A DNA stretch of 64,000 bases from Lacicoccus alkaliphilus DSM 16010 (lineage in GTDB: Bacteria > Bacillota > Bacilli > Staphylococcales > Salinicoccaceae), in assembly GCF_900142805.1 (NCBI RefSeq), contig NZ_FRCF01000003.1, positions 1 through 64,000 of the forward strand. Reading direction: 5' to 3'. The position numbers and the translations under genes were made by a program. Shown piece by piece: positions 1-8,657 of this stretch. Below the pieces are notes generated by a model. The model had not been told where the DNA came from and ran no database searches. It saw only the letters and a program-made list of their open reading frames with translations. Position 1 is the stretch's first letter; every line of letters starts with the position of its first letter.

Positions 1-2
1 CC

Positions 3-224
3 CAGGCCCGACGCACGCTTTCAATGAAAGAGAACCGGATGATCTATCAGCAGAGGAAGATCGATATCGAAACGGTTTTCGGCAATTTGAAGGCGAATTT
101 GGCGTTCAAACGATTCTCGGTCCGGGGCGCACGCAAGGTCAAAATTGAAACCGGCCTTGCGTTACTCGCCTTGAATCTGCGAAAGTTCCGGCAGATTCAG
201 GGCGACCCGTCTGCAGGCATCTAG
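3..224 (+). CDS. IS1182-type transposase, C-terminal end (cut by window edge)
   Basis: The frame is open from the first bases of the window to TAG at 222-224, so this is the tail of a longer gene. The text IETVFGNLKANLAFKRFSVR followed by RGARKVKIETGLALLALNLRK is typical of the last part of IS1182-family DDE transposases, where the E of ETVFG lies near the catalytic glutamate. A methionine at 24 is internal, not a start. A perfect 19-bp stem follows immediately. About 60 bp further on lies the sequence TTTATGTCCCAGCCCCC, a plausible element end. Whether the full element is intact cannot be seen. Confidence 0.8.
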   Translation, partial: QARRTLSMKENRMIYQQRKIDIETVFGNLKANLAFKRFSVRGARKVKIETGLALLALNLRKFRQIQGDPSAGI

Positions 225-225
225 A

Positions 226-269
226 AAAAGCGGCGATCCATCTGTAAACCCAGATGGATCGCCGCTTTT
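226..269. terminator. Perfect 19-bp hairpin after the transposase
   Basis: AAAAGCGGCGATCCATCTG (226-244) pairs without mismatch with 251-269 around a 6-nt loop. The arms start with A4 and end with T4, so it can stop transcription from both sides: the transposase and the convergent TRAP operon. Confidence 0.8.
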
Positions 270-333
270 CTTAGCTGTCGAAGGGCTTTATGTCCCAGCC
301 CCCTTGTCTTGTTCATTTTCAAATTGAGTCACA

Positions 334-2319
334 TCATGCCGCAGCCGCTTCTTTCTTCCTCCATTTAATATAATTGAACGCGAACACGATCAGGATGATC
401 ACTATACCAGCCACATCCGTGATAGTTTCCGGTACGACGGAAAGTACCGCGGCTGAGATCAAAACGATTCTTGAGATCACATCCAGATGGGTTTTGAAGA
501 AACCTTCAAGGCCCGCTGACAAAGCCGTCAAACCAATGATGGTGGTGAGGACGACGACGCCAATGTCAAGTATGCTTGCCAGCGGATATTCTCTGGCGTT
601 CGTTGCAAGTCCCTCCACGTCAACCATGAGCAGTGCCGGTTCATAGATGAATATGAACGGGATGAGGAAACCTGCGATCGACAATTTCAAAGCCTGGAAA
701 CCTGTCCGCATCGGGTCGCCGCCTGAGACGCCTGCGCCGGCAAAAGCTGCCAGTGCAACCGGAGGTGTGACGTTTGCAAATATACCGAAGTAGAATACGA
801 ACATATGTGCAAGCAGTATCGGTATCCCGAACTCTGCAAGGGCAGGTGCTGCCATCGTCGCTGTGATGATATATGCGGGAATTGACGGCAGGCCCATGCC
901 GAGCACCATTGAAGCGATCATCGTAAAGAACAGTGTCAGGAAGAGTGAGCCTCCTCCGATGTTCGCGATTGCAGAAGTCAGTACAGAACCGAAGCCTGTC
1001 AGGGAGACGACCCCGATGATGATGCCGACCACCGCACAGGCAATCATGACGGAGAGTGCCTGCTGGGCACCGTTCGCCATGGCATCGAATATATCCCTGA
1101 ACGACATGCGGGTCGTTTTTCGGAGTGTGGCAATGAGTATTGTGAGGCCAATCGTATAAATTGCTGCCCTTGGAATCGGCATATTCATGAATAACATGAT
1201 GATCAGACCGATGATTGGAATGAGTAGATGGCCTCTTTCTGCAAGCACCTCTTTGACCCTCGGCAGATCGGCTCTCGGTATACCTTTCAAGTCGCGTTTT
1301 CCGGCGCGGTAATGGACCTGCAGGATGACGGCGAAATAATATAAGATCGCCGGGAGGACGGCCGCAAGTGCAATCACCCCATAGTTGATGCCTGTCGTTT
1401 CAGCCATGATGAATGCACTGGCACCCATGATCGGCGGTAAGATCTGACCGCCGACGGAGGCGCTGGCCTCCACCGCACCGGCGAAGTTCCTGTGATACCC
1501 CACTTTTTTCATGAGGGGAATCGTAAATGCCCCGGTACTCACGACGTTGGCGACGGCTGCCCCGTTGATGCTCCCCATGAAACCGCTGGAGACGACGGCC
1601 ACTTTGGCCGGGCCCCCCTTATTGGCACCGGCAAGCGCCATGGCCAGGTCATTGAAGAATTGTCCCATCCCTGATTTTTGGAGAAAAGCCCCAAAAAGGA
1701 TGAACAGGAAGATGAAGTTCACTGATGCAGCGATTGCCGTGGAGTATAACCCTTCGGTGCTCAAGTATAACTGGCCGAATATATCGCCCACGCTGTAAGG
1801 TCTTGTCAGCATCATATTGGGGAGGAAATCCATATGGCTGAAAAACGGATAAGCTAAAAATACAAGTGCCAGCACCGGTAAAATCAGCCCCGTCACCCTT
1901 CTTGCCGCCTCAAGTATCAGCAGGACCGTCATGATCGCAACAGCAATATCCATATTATTCGGTATACCGCCGCGTTCTGTCATGATGGCCTGGTACTCCA
2001 CCATGATGTATCCTGCCGTAAACAGGCTCAAACCAGCGAATAACCAGTCAAGCAGCGGCAGCTTTGTCCGGTCCTGTTTCTTGAACAGCGGATAGAGCAT
2101 ATAAATCAGTGCCAGACCGACAGCGACGTGGATGGAACGCTGTTGAAGGGCCGGCATGGGATTGAACACCATATAAAGATGGTAGACTGAATAGAGCACT
2201 GCAATGATGGTCACCAACCAGAAGATTGACTTGCTGTCGAACTTTCTGGTGACCGAATCCTTGTCGTATTTTTCCAGAATCTCCCGTGTGTCCGGTGCCA
2301 CTTCCGGTTCTTTTGTCAT
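334..2319 (-). CDS. TRAP transporter fused permease (DctQM-type, TAXI family)
   Basis: Polytopic membrane protein of about 661 residues that joins the small and large permease domains of a TRAP transporter in one chain, as is usual for TRAP-TAXI systems. These are secondary uptake systems driven by an ion gradient and fed by a periplasmic-type binding protein. The glycine-rich stretch GGQILPPIMGASAFIMAE in the middle is typical of DctM domains. I chose ATG at 2317-2319 because GAGGGGGG lies 7-8 nt upstream; the longer open frame up to 2421 lies inside the neighbouring gene. It is the last gene of the operon TAXI binding protein - DUF1850 - permease. Substrate unknown; organic acids or glutamate-like compounds are usual for the family. 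Confidence 0.93.
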   Translation of the reverse strand: MTKEPEVAPDTREILEKYDKDSVTRKFDSKSIFWLVTIIAVLYSVYHLYMVFNPMPALQQRSIHVAVGLALIYMLYPLFKKQDRTKLPLLDWLFAGLSLFTAGYIMVEYQAIMTERGGIPNNMDIAVAIMTVLLILEAARRVTGLILPVLALVFLAYPFFSHMDFLPNMMLTRPYSVGDIFGQLYLSTEGLYSTAIAASVNFIFLFILFGAFLQKSGMGQFFNDLAMALAGANKGGPAKVAVVSSGFMGSINGAAVANVVSTGAFTIPLMKKVGYHRNFAGAVEASASVGGQILPPIMGASAFIMAETTGINYGVIALAAVLPAILYYFAVILQVHYRAGKRDLKGIPRADLPRVKEVLAERGHLLIPIIGLIIMLFMNMPIPRAAIYTIGLTILIATLRKTTRMSFRDIFDAMANGAQQALSVMIACAVVGIIIGVVSLTGFGSVLTSAIANIGGGSLFLTLFFTMIASMVLGMGLPSIPAYIITATMAAPALAEFGIPILLAHMFVFYFGIFANVTPPVALAAFAGAGVSGGDPMRTGFQALKLSIAGFLIPFIFIYEPALLMVDVEGLATNAREYPLASILDIGVVVLTTIIGLTALSAGLEGFFKTHLDVISRIVLISAAVLSVVPETITDVAGIVIILIVFAFNYIKWRKKEAAAA

Positions 2320-2320
2320 A

Positions 2321-2794
2321 TTAACCCCCCTCTGAATTGCAAAATAGTGGTTTGTCTCCGATACTGATCTCCACTGAAGTGTTCGTCTCAAACATTTCGT
2401 ATAGAAGATGTTCATGATCATTTTGGACGATTCTCGTCTTCACATTTTCCGACACATTCATGTACAGCTCGGAATAAGTGTCATTCACCGTAAATTCCAC
2501 GAACCCGTCATCTGTGATTTTGGGCGGGGTTTCCGAATCTGTCGGCACCCCTGCCCCGAATGTCTTGAAATAAGTTTTGGTGAGCAGCAGGTTCCCGTCA
2601 TGGATTTCGTATACTTCATACCACTCCTCATGCTCAATGGAGTGAATCCAGTGCAGTTCAAATGTTTCAGCTTTCAGACACAACGGCGCATAGCCTTCTG
2701 CTTCTATGACCAGGGCAGATCTCGGCCAAAGGAAAAATAAGAGGAGCACTGTAAAAATGCTCCCCGTGGTCAACCATAGTTTCCTATTGTTCAT
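2321..2794 (-). CDS. DUF1850 protein of the TRAP-TAXI operon
   Basis: Small protein of about 157 residues with one N-terminal membrane segment (LWLTTGSIFTVLLLFFLWP), then a soluble part containing FELHWIHSIEHEEWYEVYEI, the conserved core of DUF1850. DUF1850 proteins sit between TAXI binding proteins and fused TRAP permeases in many genomes and probably assist transport; the biochemical role is unknown. The start is uncertain: ATG at 2794 overlaps the end of the binding-protein gene by 11 bp, and GTG at 2812 would overlap more. Neither has a strong ribosome site, which suggests translational coupling to the gene upstream. The stop is directly before the permease start. Confidence 0.85.
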   Translation of the reverse strand: MNNRKLWLTTGSIFTVLLLFFLWPRSALVIEAEGYAPLCLKAETFELHWIHSIEHEEWYEVYEIHDGNLLLTKTYFKTFGAGVPTDSETPPKITDDGFVEFTVNDTYSELYMNVSENVKTRIVQNDHEHLLYEMFETNTSVEISIGDKPLFCNSEGG

Positions 2795-3824
2795 CGTAGT
2801 AGCGCTGAGCACCCGGATGAACTTCTATAACCATACTTTCCATTGAATTTTCAACACTGATGTCTGATGCAGCCTGGTGGGAGTTCTCAAGGGACTCCAG
2901 ATTTTCAAACATATACTGCGTCATGTTATAAACATCATCTTCGCTGAGATCCGACCTTACCACCAGGGCGTTCATGATGGCGACTGTAGGGACTGCTTCC
3001 TCGTTACCGTAAGTATCTTCCGGAATATCAAGTGCTTCGAAGTAGTCTTCTTCCATGGTCTCCACCACTTCCGGTTCGATTGGAACGATCTTCAAGTCCA
3101 CGGAATTTTCAAGTTCCATCACTGAGGCATTCGGCAGACCGCTTGTCAGGAAAGCCGCATCCAGCTGCCCGCCCCTCATGGCTTCGGCTGCTTCTGCGTA
3201 ACCCAGGTAATCCACATTGATATCATCGTATGACATATCATGTGCATCCAGAACTGAGCGCGTGGCGATTTCAACGCCTGAGTTTTGGTCGCCTACTGCG
3301 ACGCGCATACCCTCAAGGTCTTCAACACTTTCGATGCCCGAGCCTTCAGTGGTGATGAGTTGTACGAAGTTGGGATACAGCGCCGCCACCTGCTGTACAT
3401 TCTCGATCGGCTCACTGAACGTCTCTTCGCCGTTCACTGCCTGGACAAGTGCATCACTCATTACGAATGCCATCTCCACGCTTTCCTGGGCCATGAGATT
3501 GAGGTTCTCCGCAGATGCCCCGGTGGTTTCCGTTCTGGAGTTCACTCCAAATTCACTGCTGTACCCGTCAGCCAGCGTCGTGGCAATGATGTTATAGGGC
3601 CCGGATGAACCGCCGGTCGCAATTGTGACGATATTGGTTTCCAGCTCTGCCGAGCCGCCGTCACCCTCTTCTGAAGATTCTTCACCTTCGTCAGCAGATT
3701 CGTCATCCGCCGGCTCTTCTTCAGCTGTATCTTCTTCGCCTGTATCTTCTGCAGCGTCATCCCCGCAGGCAGACAGGAAAAGCGTTGCACCAAGAATTAA
3801 AACCAAAAACAATTTGAAGTTCAT
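2784..3824 (-). CDS. TAXI-family TRAP solute-binding lipoprotein
   Basis: Lipoprotein of 346 residues. The signal ends in the lipobox L-S-A-C with Cys20 as the lipidation site. Residues 22-63 form a strongly acidic linker rich in Asp, Glu and Ser, as often seen in lipoproteins of halotolerant Firmicutes. The mature domain carries the TAXI signature TIATGGSSGPYNIIATTLAD and later NLMAQESVEMAFVMSDALVQ. It captures the substrate outside the membrane and hands it to the permease. It is the first gene of the three-gene operon; about 170 bp upstream separate it from the cyclase gene on the same strand. Confidence 0.93.
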   Translation of the reverse strand: MNFKLFLVLILGATLFLSACGDDAAEDTGEEDTAEEEPADDESADEGEESSEEGDGGSAELETNIVTIATGGSSGPYNIIATTLADGYSSEFGVNSRTETTGASAENLNLMAQESVEMAFVMSDALVQAVNGEETFSEPIENVQQVAALYPNFVQLITTEGSGIESVEDLEGMRVAVGDQNSGVEIATRSVLDAHDMSYDDINVDYLGYAEAAEAMRGGQLDAAFLTSGLPNASVMELENSVDLKIVPIEPEVVETMEEDYFEALDIPEDTYGNEEAVPTVAIMNALVVRSDLSEDDVYNMTQYMFENLESLENSHQAASDISVENSMESMVIEVHPGAQRYYDEQ

Positions 3825-3941
3825 GATAAAAGCCCCCTTTTATACTTTATAAGTAAAATTATATCAGAGGTTCAACCAAATGAAAACGCTAACTTTTAAA
3901 GTAGTCGTTTTATTCCGACTTCTTCATGCCGAGACTCATAT

Positions 3942-3982
3942 AAAAATAACCATGCCTCAACTACAATGAGTGAAGCATGGTT
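3942..3982 (-). terminator. Terminator behind the cyclase gene
   Basis: AACCATGC (3948-3955) pairs with GCATGGTT (3975-3982). On the minus strand the stem is followed by TTATTTTTAT, a usable U-tract for the cyclase gene that ends at 3995. Confidence 0.6.
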
Positions 3983-3994
3983 TGAGCGCCGGCA

Positions 3995-4690
3995 TCAGAC
4001 GTCGATGATGGCGACCGGGTTGCATATGCTGGCATCCCTGCCGGTGATCCTTAAAGGGGTGCAATAGATCTTTTTGATGGATCGACCCACGACCGGCGCG
4101 AGGTTGACATCTTCATAAATCAGGATGGTGTCGTTGGGTCTTGCGGGATCCAGAAATGCTTTATGTGTTCTGAAGTTGTTGGTCTTGCCTGCAGGAATGT
4201 TCTCGATGCTGAGCGTATCGATGGCGACGGCTTTCACTTTAGGCAGTTTTTCCCTGATGTATTCTGCGGCTTCAGGGCTGACTGTGCTGAAACCATTGGA
4301 GTAAGCTTCAAAATCGACATCCCTTTTCTCATGGGAATGCGTGTTGAATATCAGTATGTCAGCCTCATGCAATTCCTCACCGTACGCTTCGAGCTGTTTG
4401 ATGGTGATCAGATCATTTTCTTTTTGTGCAGGCACATCCAGAACCAATGGTTTGTCATAAACGAAATTTTCCACGGGTATGCTGTCTATGCCGAGGTTTT
4501 CACCGCTGAAATGATGAAAAGGCGCATCAACATGCGTACCTGCATGCAGATAGGTGGTGAGCACACTGCCGTTCCAGTGGTCCCCTTCCTCGAGGTCCTC
4601 CCTCAACTCGACTTTCACTTCCGGCAGACCCGGAAACACGGGCATGCCTTCATAAATCGGATAGCCCAGCTCCACATATTTTTCGGACAT
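3995..4690 (-). CDS. Cyclase-family hydrolase (kynurenine-formamidase-like)
   Basis: Soluble metal-dependent hydrolase of 231 residues. The family signature HAGTHVDAPFHH is present with His49, His53, Asp55 and His59 as the expected metal ligands. Family members hydrolyse N-formylkynurenine, isatin or other cyclic amides. No other tryptophan-degradation gene is in the window, so the substrate is open. ATG at 4690 is preceded by GGGGGAATTTTG; the ORF also begins with TTG one codon earlier. It is divergent from the CDF gene and followed by a terminator, so it is probably monocistronic. Confidence 0.85.
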   Translation of the reverse strand: MSEKYVELGYPIYEGMPVFPGLPEVKVELREDLEEGDHWNGSVLTTYLHAGTHVDAPFHHFSGENLGIDSIPVENFVYDKPLVLDVPAQKENDLITIKQLEAYGEELHEADILIFNTHSHEKRDVDFEAYSNGFSTVSPEAAEYIREKLPKVKAVAIDTLSIENIPAGKTNNFRTHKAFLDPARPNDTILIYEDVNLAPVVGRSIKKIYCTPLRITGRDASICNPVAIIDV

Positions 4691-4897
4691 CAAAATTCCC
4701 CCTTGTGTATTGAATATACCATTGATTATACCTCCCCTCCCTTTTTTGTTAAATGGATGAAGACTTCATGAGAAGATGATGTTAAAATTCAACTGACGAA
4801 AAACGGGTTTTACGTAAAGCGTGGAAATGTATATCATTGAAGGAAAGGGTATACTTTATATGACGAATGACTACTATCCTTAAAGGAAGTTATATGA

Positions 4898-5806
4898 ATG
4901 ACCAACAGGTATAAAGAGGCTCAGAGGGCCACAATCATCGGAATCGCCGTCAATCTCCTCCTGGCGGTCATCAAGGGGATCGGCGGCGTCATGGGCAACA
5001 GCCGGGCCCTTGTGGCGGATGCTGTACATTCCGCTTCGGACGTCGTAAGTTCGATTGCCGTCTACATCGGCGTCAGAGCTGCACAAAAGCCGCCCGACAG
5101 GGAACATCCATACGGGCATGGGAAGTCGGAGAATGTCGCGACACTGATCGTGGCCATACTGCTCGTAGTGGTCGGCTTTGAAATCATGTACAATTCCATC
5201 ACTTCAATCTGGACAGAGACGGCCAATGAAGTCACATCAATCATGGTGCTGTACATCATCATCTTTTCGCTGATCGTCAAAGAGGTGCTCTTCCAATATA
5301 AATTCCGCCTTGGGACCAGGATAAACAGTCCTGCGCTTATTGCTGACGCCTGGCATCACCGCACGGATGCGATATCATCAGCAGTGGCATTGGCCGGTGT
5401 CGGACTCACGCTCATCGGTGCCCGTTATGATATCCCCTACCTGAATTATTTCGATCCGCTTGCCGGTGCGGTGATCGCGGTCATAATCATGTATATGGGC
5501 TTCCAGCTGGCCAAAGAAGCGGTGAGCATGACTCTGGAAGTGGTGCTTAATGAGGAGGAGACGGTGGAGCTGATGAAGACTGCGACCTCCGTGGATAAGG
5601 TGGTGCAGGTGGATGCACTCAGTGCACGCTCCCACGGCTCCTACGTGATCGTGGATATAAAAATTTCAGTCGATGCGAATATCAGCGTGGAGGAGGGGCA
5701 CAGGATAGGCAGGAATGTGAAACAGAAATTGATTAGGGAACATGACATGGTGAGGGATGTCCATGTGCATGTTAACCCTTATGATTTTGAGAACAGGAAC
5801 GATTAG
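4898..5806 (+). CDS. Cation diffusion facilitator (CDF) transporter
   Basis: Membrane protein of 302 residues, the normal CDF length, exporting divalent metal ions such as Zn, Mn, Fe or Cd in exchange for protons. Membrane metal-site residues are visible in TM2 (ADAVHSASD, Asp41/His44/Asp48) and TM5 (ADAWHHRTD). The loop HPYGHGKSE is conserved. The C-terminal cytosolic domain ends in HVHVNP. The ribosome site AAAGGAAG lies 8-10 nt before ATG 4898. Upstream, TTTACGTAAA at 4809-4818 is a perfect 10-bp palindrome and TATACT at 4850-4855 could be a -10 box, so metal-dependent control is possible but unproven. Confidence 0.92.
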   Translation: MTNRYKEAQRATIIGIAVNLLLAVIKGIGGVMGNSRALVADAVHSASDVVSSIAVYIGVRAAQKPPDREHPYGHGKSENVATLIVAILLVVVGFEIMYNSITSIWTETANEVTSIMVLYIIIFSLIVKEVLFQYKFRLGTRINSPALIADAWHHRTDAISSAVALAGVGLTLIGARYDIPYLNYFDPLAGAVIAVIIMYMGFQLAKEAVSMTLEVVLNEEETVELMKTATSVDKVVQVDALSARSHGSYVIVDIKISVDANISVEEGHRIGRNVKQKLIREHDMVRDVHVHVNPYDFENRND

Positions 5807-5840
5807 AAAATCAGTGATTTTAAAGGAGGCAGGATCCACC

Positions 5841-6446
5841 ATGGCGAATCCCTGGGATGAAAGATTTAAGGAAGAAGGTTATATTTACGGTGTTGAACCC
5901 AACGAATGGGTCCGTGCGGTTTTTAATGAGGAAGGAAATTTGAAGATGGCACTGCTCGCAGAAGGGGAAGGAAGAAATGCTGTCTACCTGGCAACGCTCG
6001 GGCATGAAATAACAACTTTCGACTACTCCAGGGAAGCCATTGAAAAAACAAAGCGGCTGGCTGCTTCCAAAGGGGTGGAGGTCACAGCCAATCTACAGGA
6101 TCTCACAACCTGGGAGGCACTTCCCCGGGAAACTTATGACGTAAGTGTCAATGTGTTTGGCCATGTTCCAAAAGAAGGCAAAGCAGCGATGTTTTCCAAT
6201 ATGATCGATTGTGTCAGGCCGGGCGGACGGATCATTTTCGAATTCTATTCGAAAAGGCAGTTGGAATTCATGACAGGGGGCCCTCCAAATCCCGATATGC
6301 TGTATGCTGTCGATGAAATCAAAAACTATCTGGGAAAATTCCCTGTAGAAATCATGAACTTGGAAGAAGTGATTACAGAGCGGCATGAAGGCAGGATGCA
6401 TCAGGGGAAAAGTGCCGTGATACAAGGGGACATTAAAAAGATATGA
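5841..6446 (+). CDS. Class I SAM-dependent methyltransferase
   Basis: Protein of 201 residues starting MANPWDERF; ATG 5841 has AAAGGAGG 12 nt upstream. The start was moved from the longer open frame because the upstream residues overlap the CDF gene and lack similarity. The SAM-binding motif I is AEGEGRNAVYLA, and FDYSREAIEKTKRLA is motif II. The overall pattern resembles TehB/UbiE-type small-molecule methyltransferases. It lies 34 bp behind the CDF gene without a terminator and so is likely cotranscribed. The substrate cannot be told. Confidence 0.85.
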   Translation: MANPWDERFKEEGYIYGVEPNEWVRAVFNEEGNLKMALLAEGEGRNAVYLATLGHEITTFDYSREAIEKTKRLAASKGVEVTANLQDLTTWEALPRETYDVSVNVFGHVPKEGKAAMFSNMIDCVRPGGRIIFEFYSKRQLEFMTGGPPNPDMLYAVDEIKNYLGKFPVEIMNLEEVITERHEGRMHQGKSAVIQGDIKKI

Positions 6447-6488
6447 AAAATCACTGACACATGTTTACTGCTGCGTCAGTGATTTTTC
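6445..6488. terminator. Terminator after the methyltransferase
   Basis: GAAAAATCACTGAC (6445-6458) pairs with GTCAGTGATTTTTC (6475-6488). It begins inside the methyltransferase stop codon. The A- and T-rich ends serve both strands, the other being the convergent PLP enzyme. Confidence 0.85.
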
Positions 6489-6530
6489 ATTTCCCATGAA
6501 GTTTCCGGGCACCCGGTGTCATCAGGATGA

Positions 6531-7673
6531 CTATTGACCTGGTGTATGATTGAGCGCCTGATCCAAGTCCTGTTTCAGATCTTCGGCATTTTCGAGGCCG
6601 ATGGAAAGGCGCAACAGATTTTCAGGTGCTTTTGTCAGCTCTTTCTCAACAGAAGCGCGATGCTCAATATAAGTATGTGTGCCGCCGAGGCTGGTCGCCT
6701 GTGTGATGATATTCACAGCGTTTGCGACTTTCAGGGCCTCTGTTTCCCCGCCTTTCACCTTGAAAGACAGCAATCCGCCGAAGTCGCTCATCTGCCGGGC
6801 TGCAATTTCATGACCGGGATGACTTTTGAGGCCCGGATACAGGACGGATTCGACCTTGTCGTGTGAGTCCAGGAACTCGACGACCTTTTTGGCATTGCTG
6901 CACTGCATCGTCAATCTGGCGGAGAGCGTCTGGACGCCTCTCAGCGCAAGCCAGCAATCGAATGATGACGGTACGGCACCTTTGGCGTGCTGCCAGGTGC
7001 GCATGTTCTTGAGCATTTCATTATCCTCTTTCGCAATGACCGCCCCGAGCAGCAGGTCGCTGTGGCCGCCGATATACTTCGTCACGGAGTGCAGGGAAAA
7101 ATCCACGCCGAGCGCGAGCGGTTGCTGCAGCATCGGTGTTGCAGCCGTGTTGTCGATCACCGTATAGGCACCCGCTGCCTTTGCGATTTCTGTAACGGCT
7201 TTTATATCGATGATTTTAATCTGCGGGTTTGACGGGGTTTCCATCCAGATCAGGCCGGTAGGTGCACTTTCAACCACAGTCTTAAGTGCTCCGGGATTCG
7301 TCATATCAACTGTCACAATATCATATCTTCTGCCGATATCCGTCTCCATCAGCATGGTGCGGACACCAAAGTACATGTCATCCGCCATGACGATCCTTTT
7401 CGGCATATTCTCCGGCAGTGCCTCGATCAATGATGAAATGGCGGCCATACCTGATGCATAAGTCACACAACCATACCCATTTTCAAGTGCCGTCATGCAT
7501 GACTCCAGTGAGCGGCGATTCGGATTGTCCCCCCTGCTGTACATGTAACCATCGGTGTAGGAACCATCCTCAGCCCTCTCATAGGTCGTCGACAGGTGGA
7601 TGGGCGTGGTGACAGCGCCAGTCACCGGATCGATCCCGCGTCCGGCGTGGACGGCTTTCGTTTCAAAATGCAT
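6531..7673 (-). CDS. Cys/Met metabolism PLP-dependent enzyme (cystathionine lyase/synthase type)
   Basis: Protein of 380 residues, the normal length of the cystathionine gamma-synthase/lyase family. It starts MHFETKAVHAG with a GAGGG ribosome site. The PLP lysine lies in HSVTKYIGGHSD. YASGMAAIS and TPSNPQIKIIDI are conserved family stretches, and the C-terminal LRLSIGLEN is present. The family includes cystathionine gamma-lyase, beta-lyase and O-acetylhomoserine-dependent enzymes; sequence alone does not decide between them. It stands alone between two terminators. A 16-bp perfect palindrome lies in its promoter region. Confidence 0.88.
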   Translation of the reverse strand: MHFETKAVHAGRGIDPVTGAVTTPIHLSTTYERAEDGSYTDGYMYSRGDNPNRRSLESCMTALENGYGCVTYASGMAAISSLIEALPENMPKRIVMADDMYFGVRTMLMETDIGRRYDIVTVDMTNPGALKTVVESAPTGLIWMETPSNPQIKIIDIKAVTEIAKAAGAYTVIDNTAATPMLQQPLALGVDFSLHSVTKYIGGHSDLLLGAVIAKEDNEMLKNMRTWQHAKGAVPSSFDCWLALRGVQTLSARLTMQCSNAKKVVEFLDSHDKVESVLYPGLKSHPGHEIAARQMSDFGGLLSFKVKGGETEALKVANAVNIITQATSLGGTHTYIEHRASVEKELTKAPENLLRLSIGLENAEDLKQDLDQALNHTPGQ

Positions 7674-7695
7674 ATATATCCCTCATTTTTCTTAT

Positions 7696-7711
7696 TATAA
7701 TGATCATTATA
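7696..7711. promoter_or_regulatory. 16-bp perfect palindrome upstream of the PLP enzyme
   Basis: TATAATGATCATTATA is self-complementary and contains TATAAT in both directions, so it may double as a -10 region. It lies 23-38 bp before the start codon and could bind a dimeric repressor. It resembles Fur-superfamily boxes in composition but not in exact spacing. Confidence 0.4.
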
Positions 7712-7746
7712 TATTTTATTGACTGAGTAATCATTAAATTCACATA

Positions 7747-7771
7747 AAAAGAGCCTTGAGAAGGCTCTTTT
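7747..7771 (-). terminator. Terminator after the MBL hydrolase
   Basis: AAAAGAGCCTT (7747-7757) pairs with AAGGCTCTTTT (7761-7771) around GAG. On the minus strand a T4 run ends the stem. Confidence 0.75.
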
Positions 7772-7789
7772 CCCTAAAAATCATGCCGA

Positions 7790-8524
7790 TCAAATATTGA
7801 AGGCCAGGCCGGTTTCAGCCAGCTGTATATCTGCCGCACTGTGCTGCGTTGCGCTGTCGAGCAGAGCTTCGAGCGCCCCCCGGTGGGGCAGGTTGGTCAA
7901 CACGGTCTGGGCTGCATCTGACTTCGCAGCAAGGCGGCCGGCTTCGCTTGCATTCATATGACCTTCAACGCGTGCATCGAAGCCTTCATAAAAGCTGCAG
8001 TCGGTGAAGAGGAGGTCGGCCCCGAAGGCAAAACGCACAAGACTGGCATTATAGCTCGAGTCTGAAGTGTATACGAATATCGCTCCGGTATCATCAGTGA
8101 CCCTGACTGCATAAGTTTCCACCGGATGCGCATTGCGGTGGAACTCAAACTTGAGGGGACCGATCTGAATTTTTTTCTTGGGCTTTAAAGGATGGAATTT
8201 GCTGAACCTTGCCCTTCTCATTAATTTGACAGGGTCGCCGGTTTCAGGCCCGTACAGATTCAGGTTTTGTTTTCGGTACTTGAATCTCCTCGCCAGCCGC
8301 CGCGCCTGCATGAAAGCTTCCAGGTCCCCTGCGTGATCATGGTGATAATGCGTCAGTATGATGTGGTGGATATCGTGAATGCTCTTATAATCCTGGACAT
8401 GCGCTGCAACGCCGCTGCCGGCATCAATCAGCACGCTGATGTCATCTTTTTCAACCAGGTAGCCGGAAGACGGCTCATTATTTTTAGGGAAACTGCTCCA
8501 CATGCCTACGATAGTGACTTTCAT
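7790..8524 (-). CDS. MBL-fold metal-dependent hydrolase
   Basis: Protein of 244 residues with the metallo-beta-lactamase motif THYHHDHAGD (His59, His61, Asp63, His64). Further metal ligands are likely in NAHPVE, SDSSYN and the late LTNLPHRG. It resembles the RNase Z/YhfI-like branch of the superfamily, which lacks the beta-CASP domain; the substrate is unknown. The second ATG (8524) is 7 nt after GGAGG and preferred over ATG 8527. It lies between its own terminator and an RND gene that has a terminator of its own, so it is probably expressed alone. Confidence 0.85.
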   Translation of the reverse strand: MKVTIVGMWSSFPKNNEPSSGYLVEKDDISVLIDAGSGVAAHVQDYKSIHDIHHIILTHYHHDHAGDLEAFMQARRLARRFKYRKQNLNLYGPETGDPVKLMRRARFSKFHPLKPKKKIQIGPLKFEFHRNAHPVETYAVRVTDDTGAIFVYTSDSSYNASLVRFAFGADLLFTDCSFYEGFDARVEGHMNASEAGRLAAKSDAAQTVLTNLPHRGALEALLDSATQHSAADIQLAETGLAFNI

Positions 8525-8614
8525 CATCTCACCTCCGGCTTGTTTCTAATCTATACCCTCATGAAGATGAAAACAAGCAGATGATTCAAAATTGTGTGAT
8601 TATTTAATGGGAAA

Positions 8615-8645
8615 ACAGCCCCTGCATCCGATGTACAGGGGCTGT
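8615..8645 (-). terminator. Terminator after the RND exporter gene
   Basis: ACAGCCCCTG (8615-8624) pairs with CAGGGGCTGT (8636-8645); an inner CAT/ATG adds pairing in the loop. TTTTC follows on the minus strand. Confidence 0.75.
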
Positions 8646-8657
8646 GGATTGAGGTTT

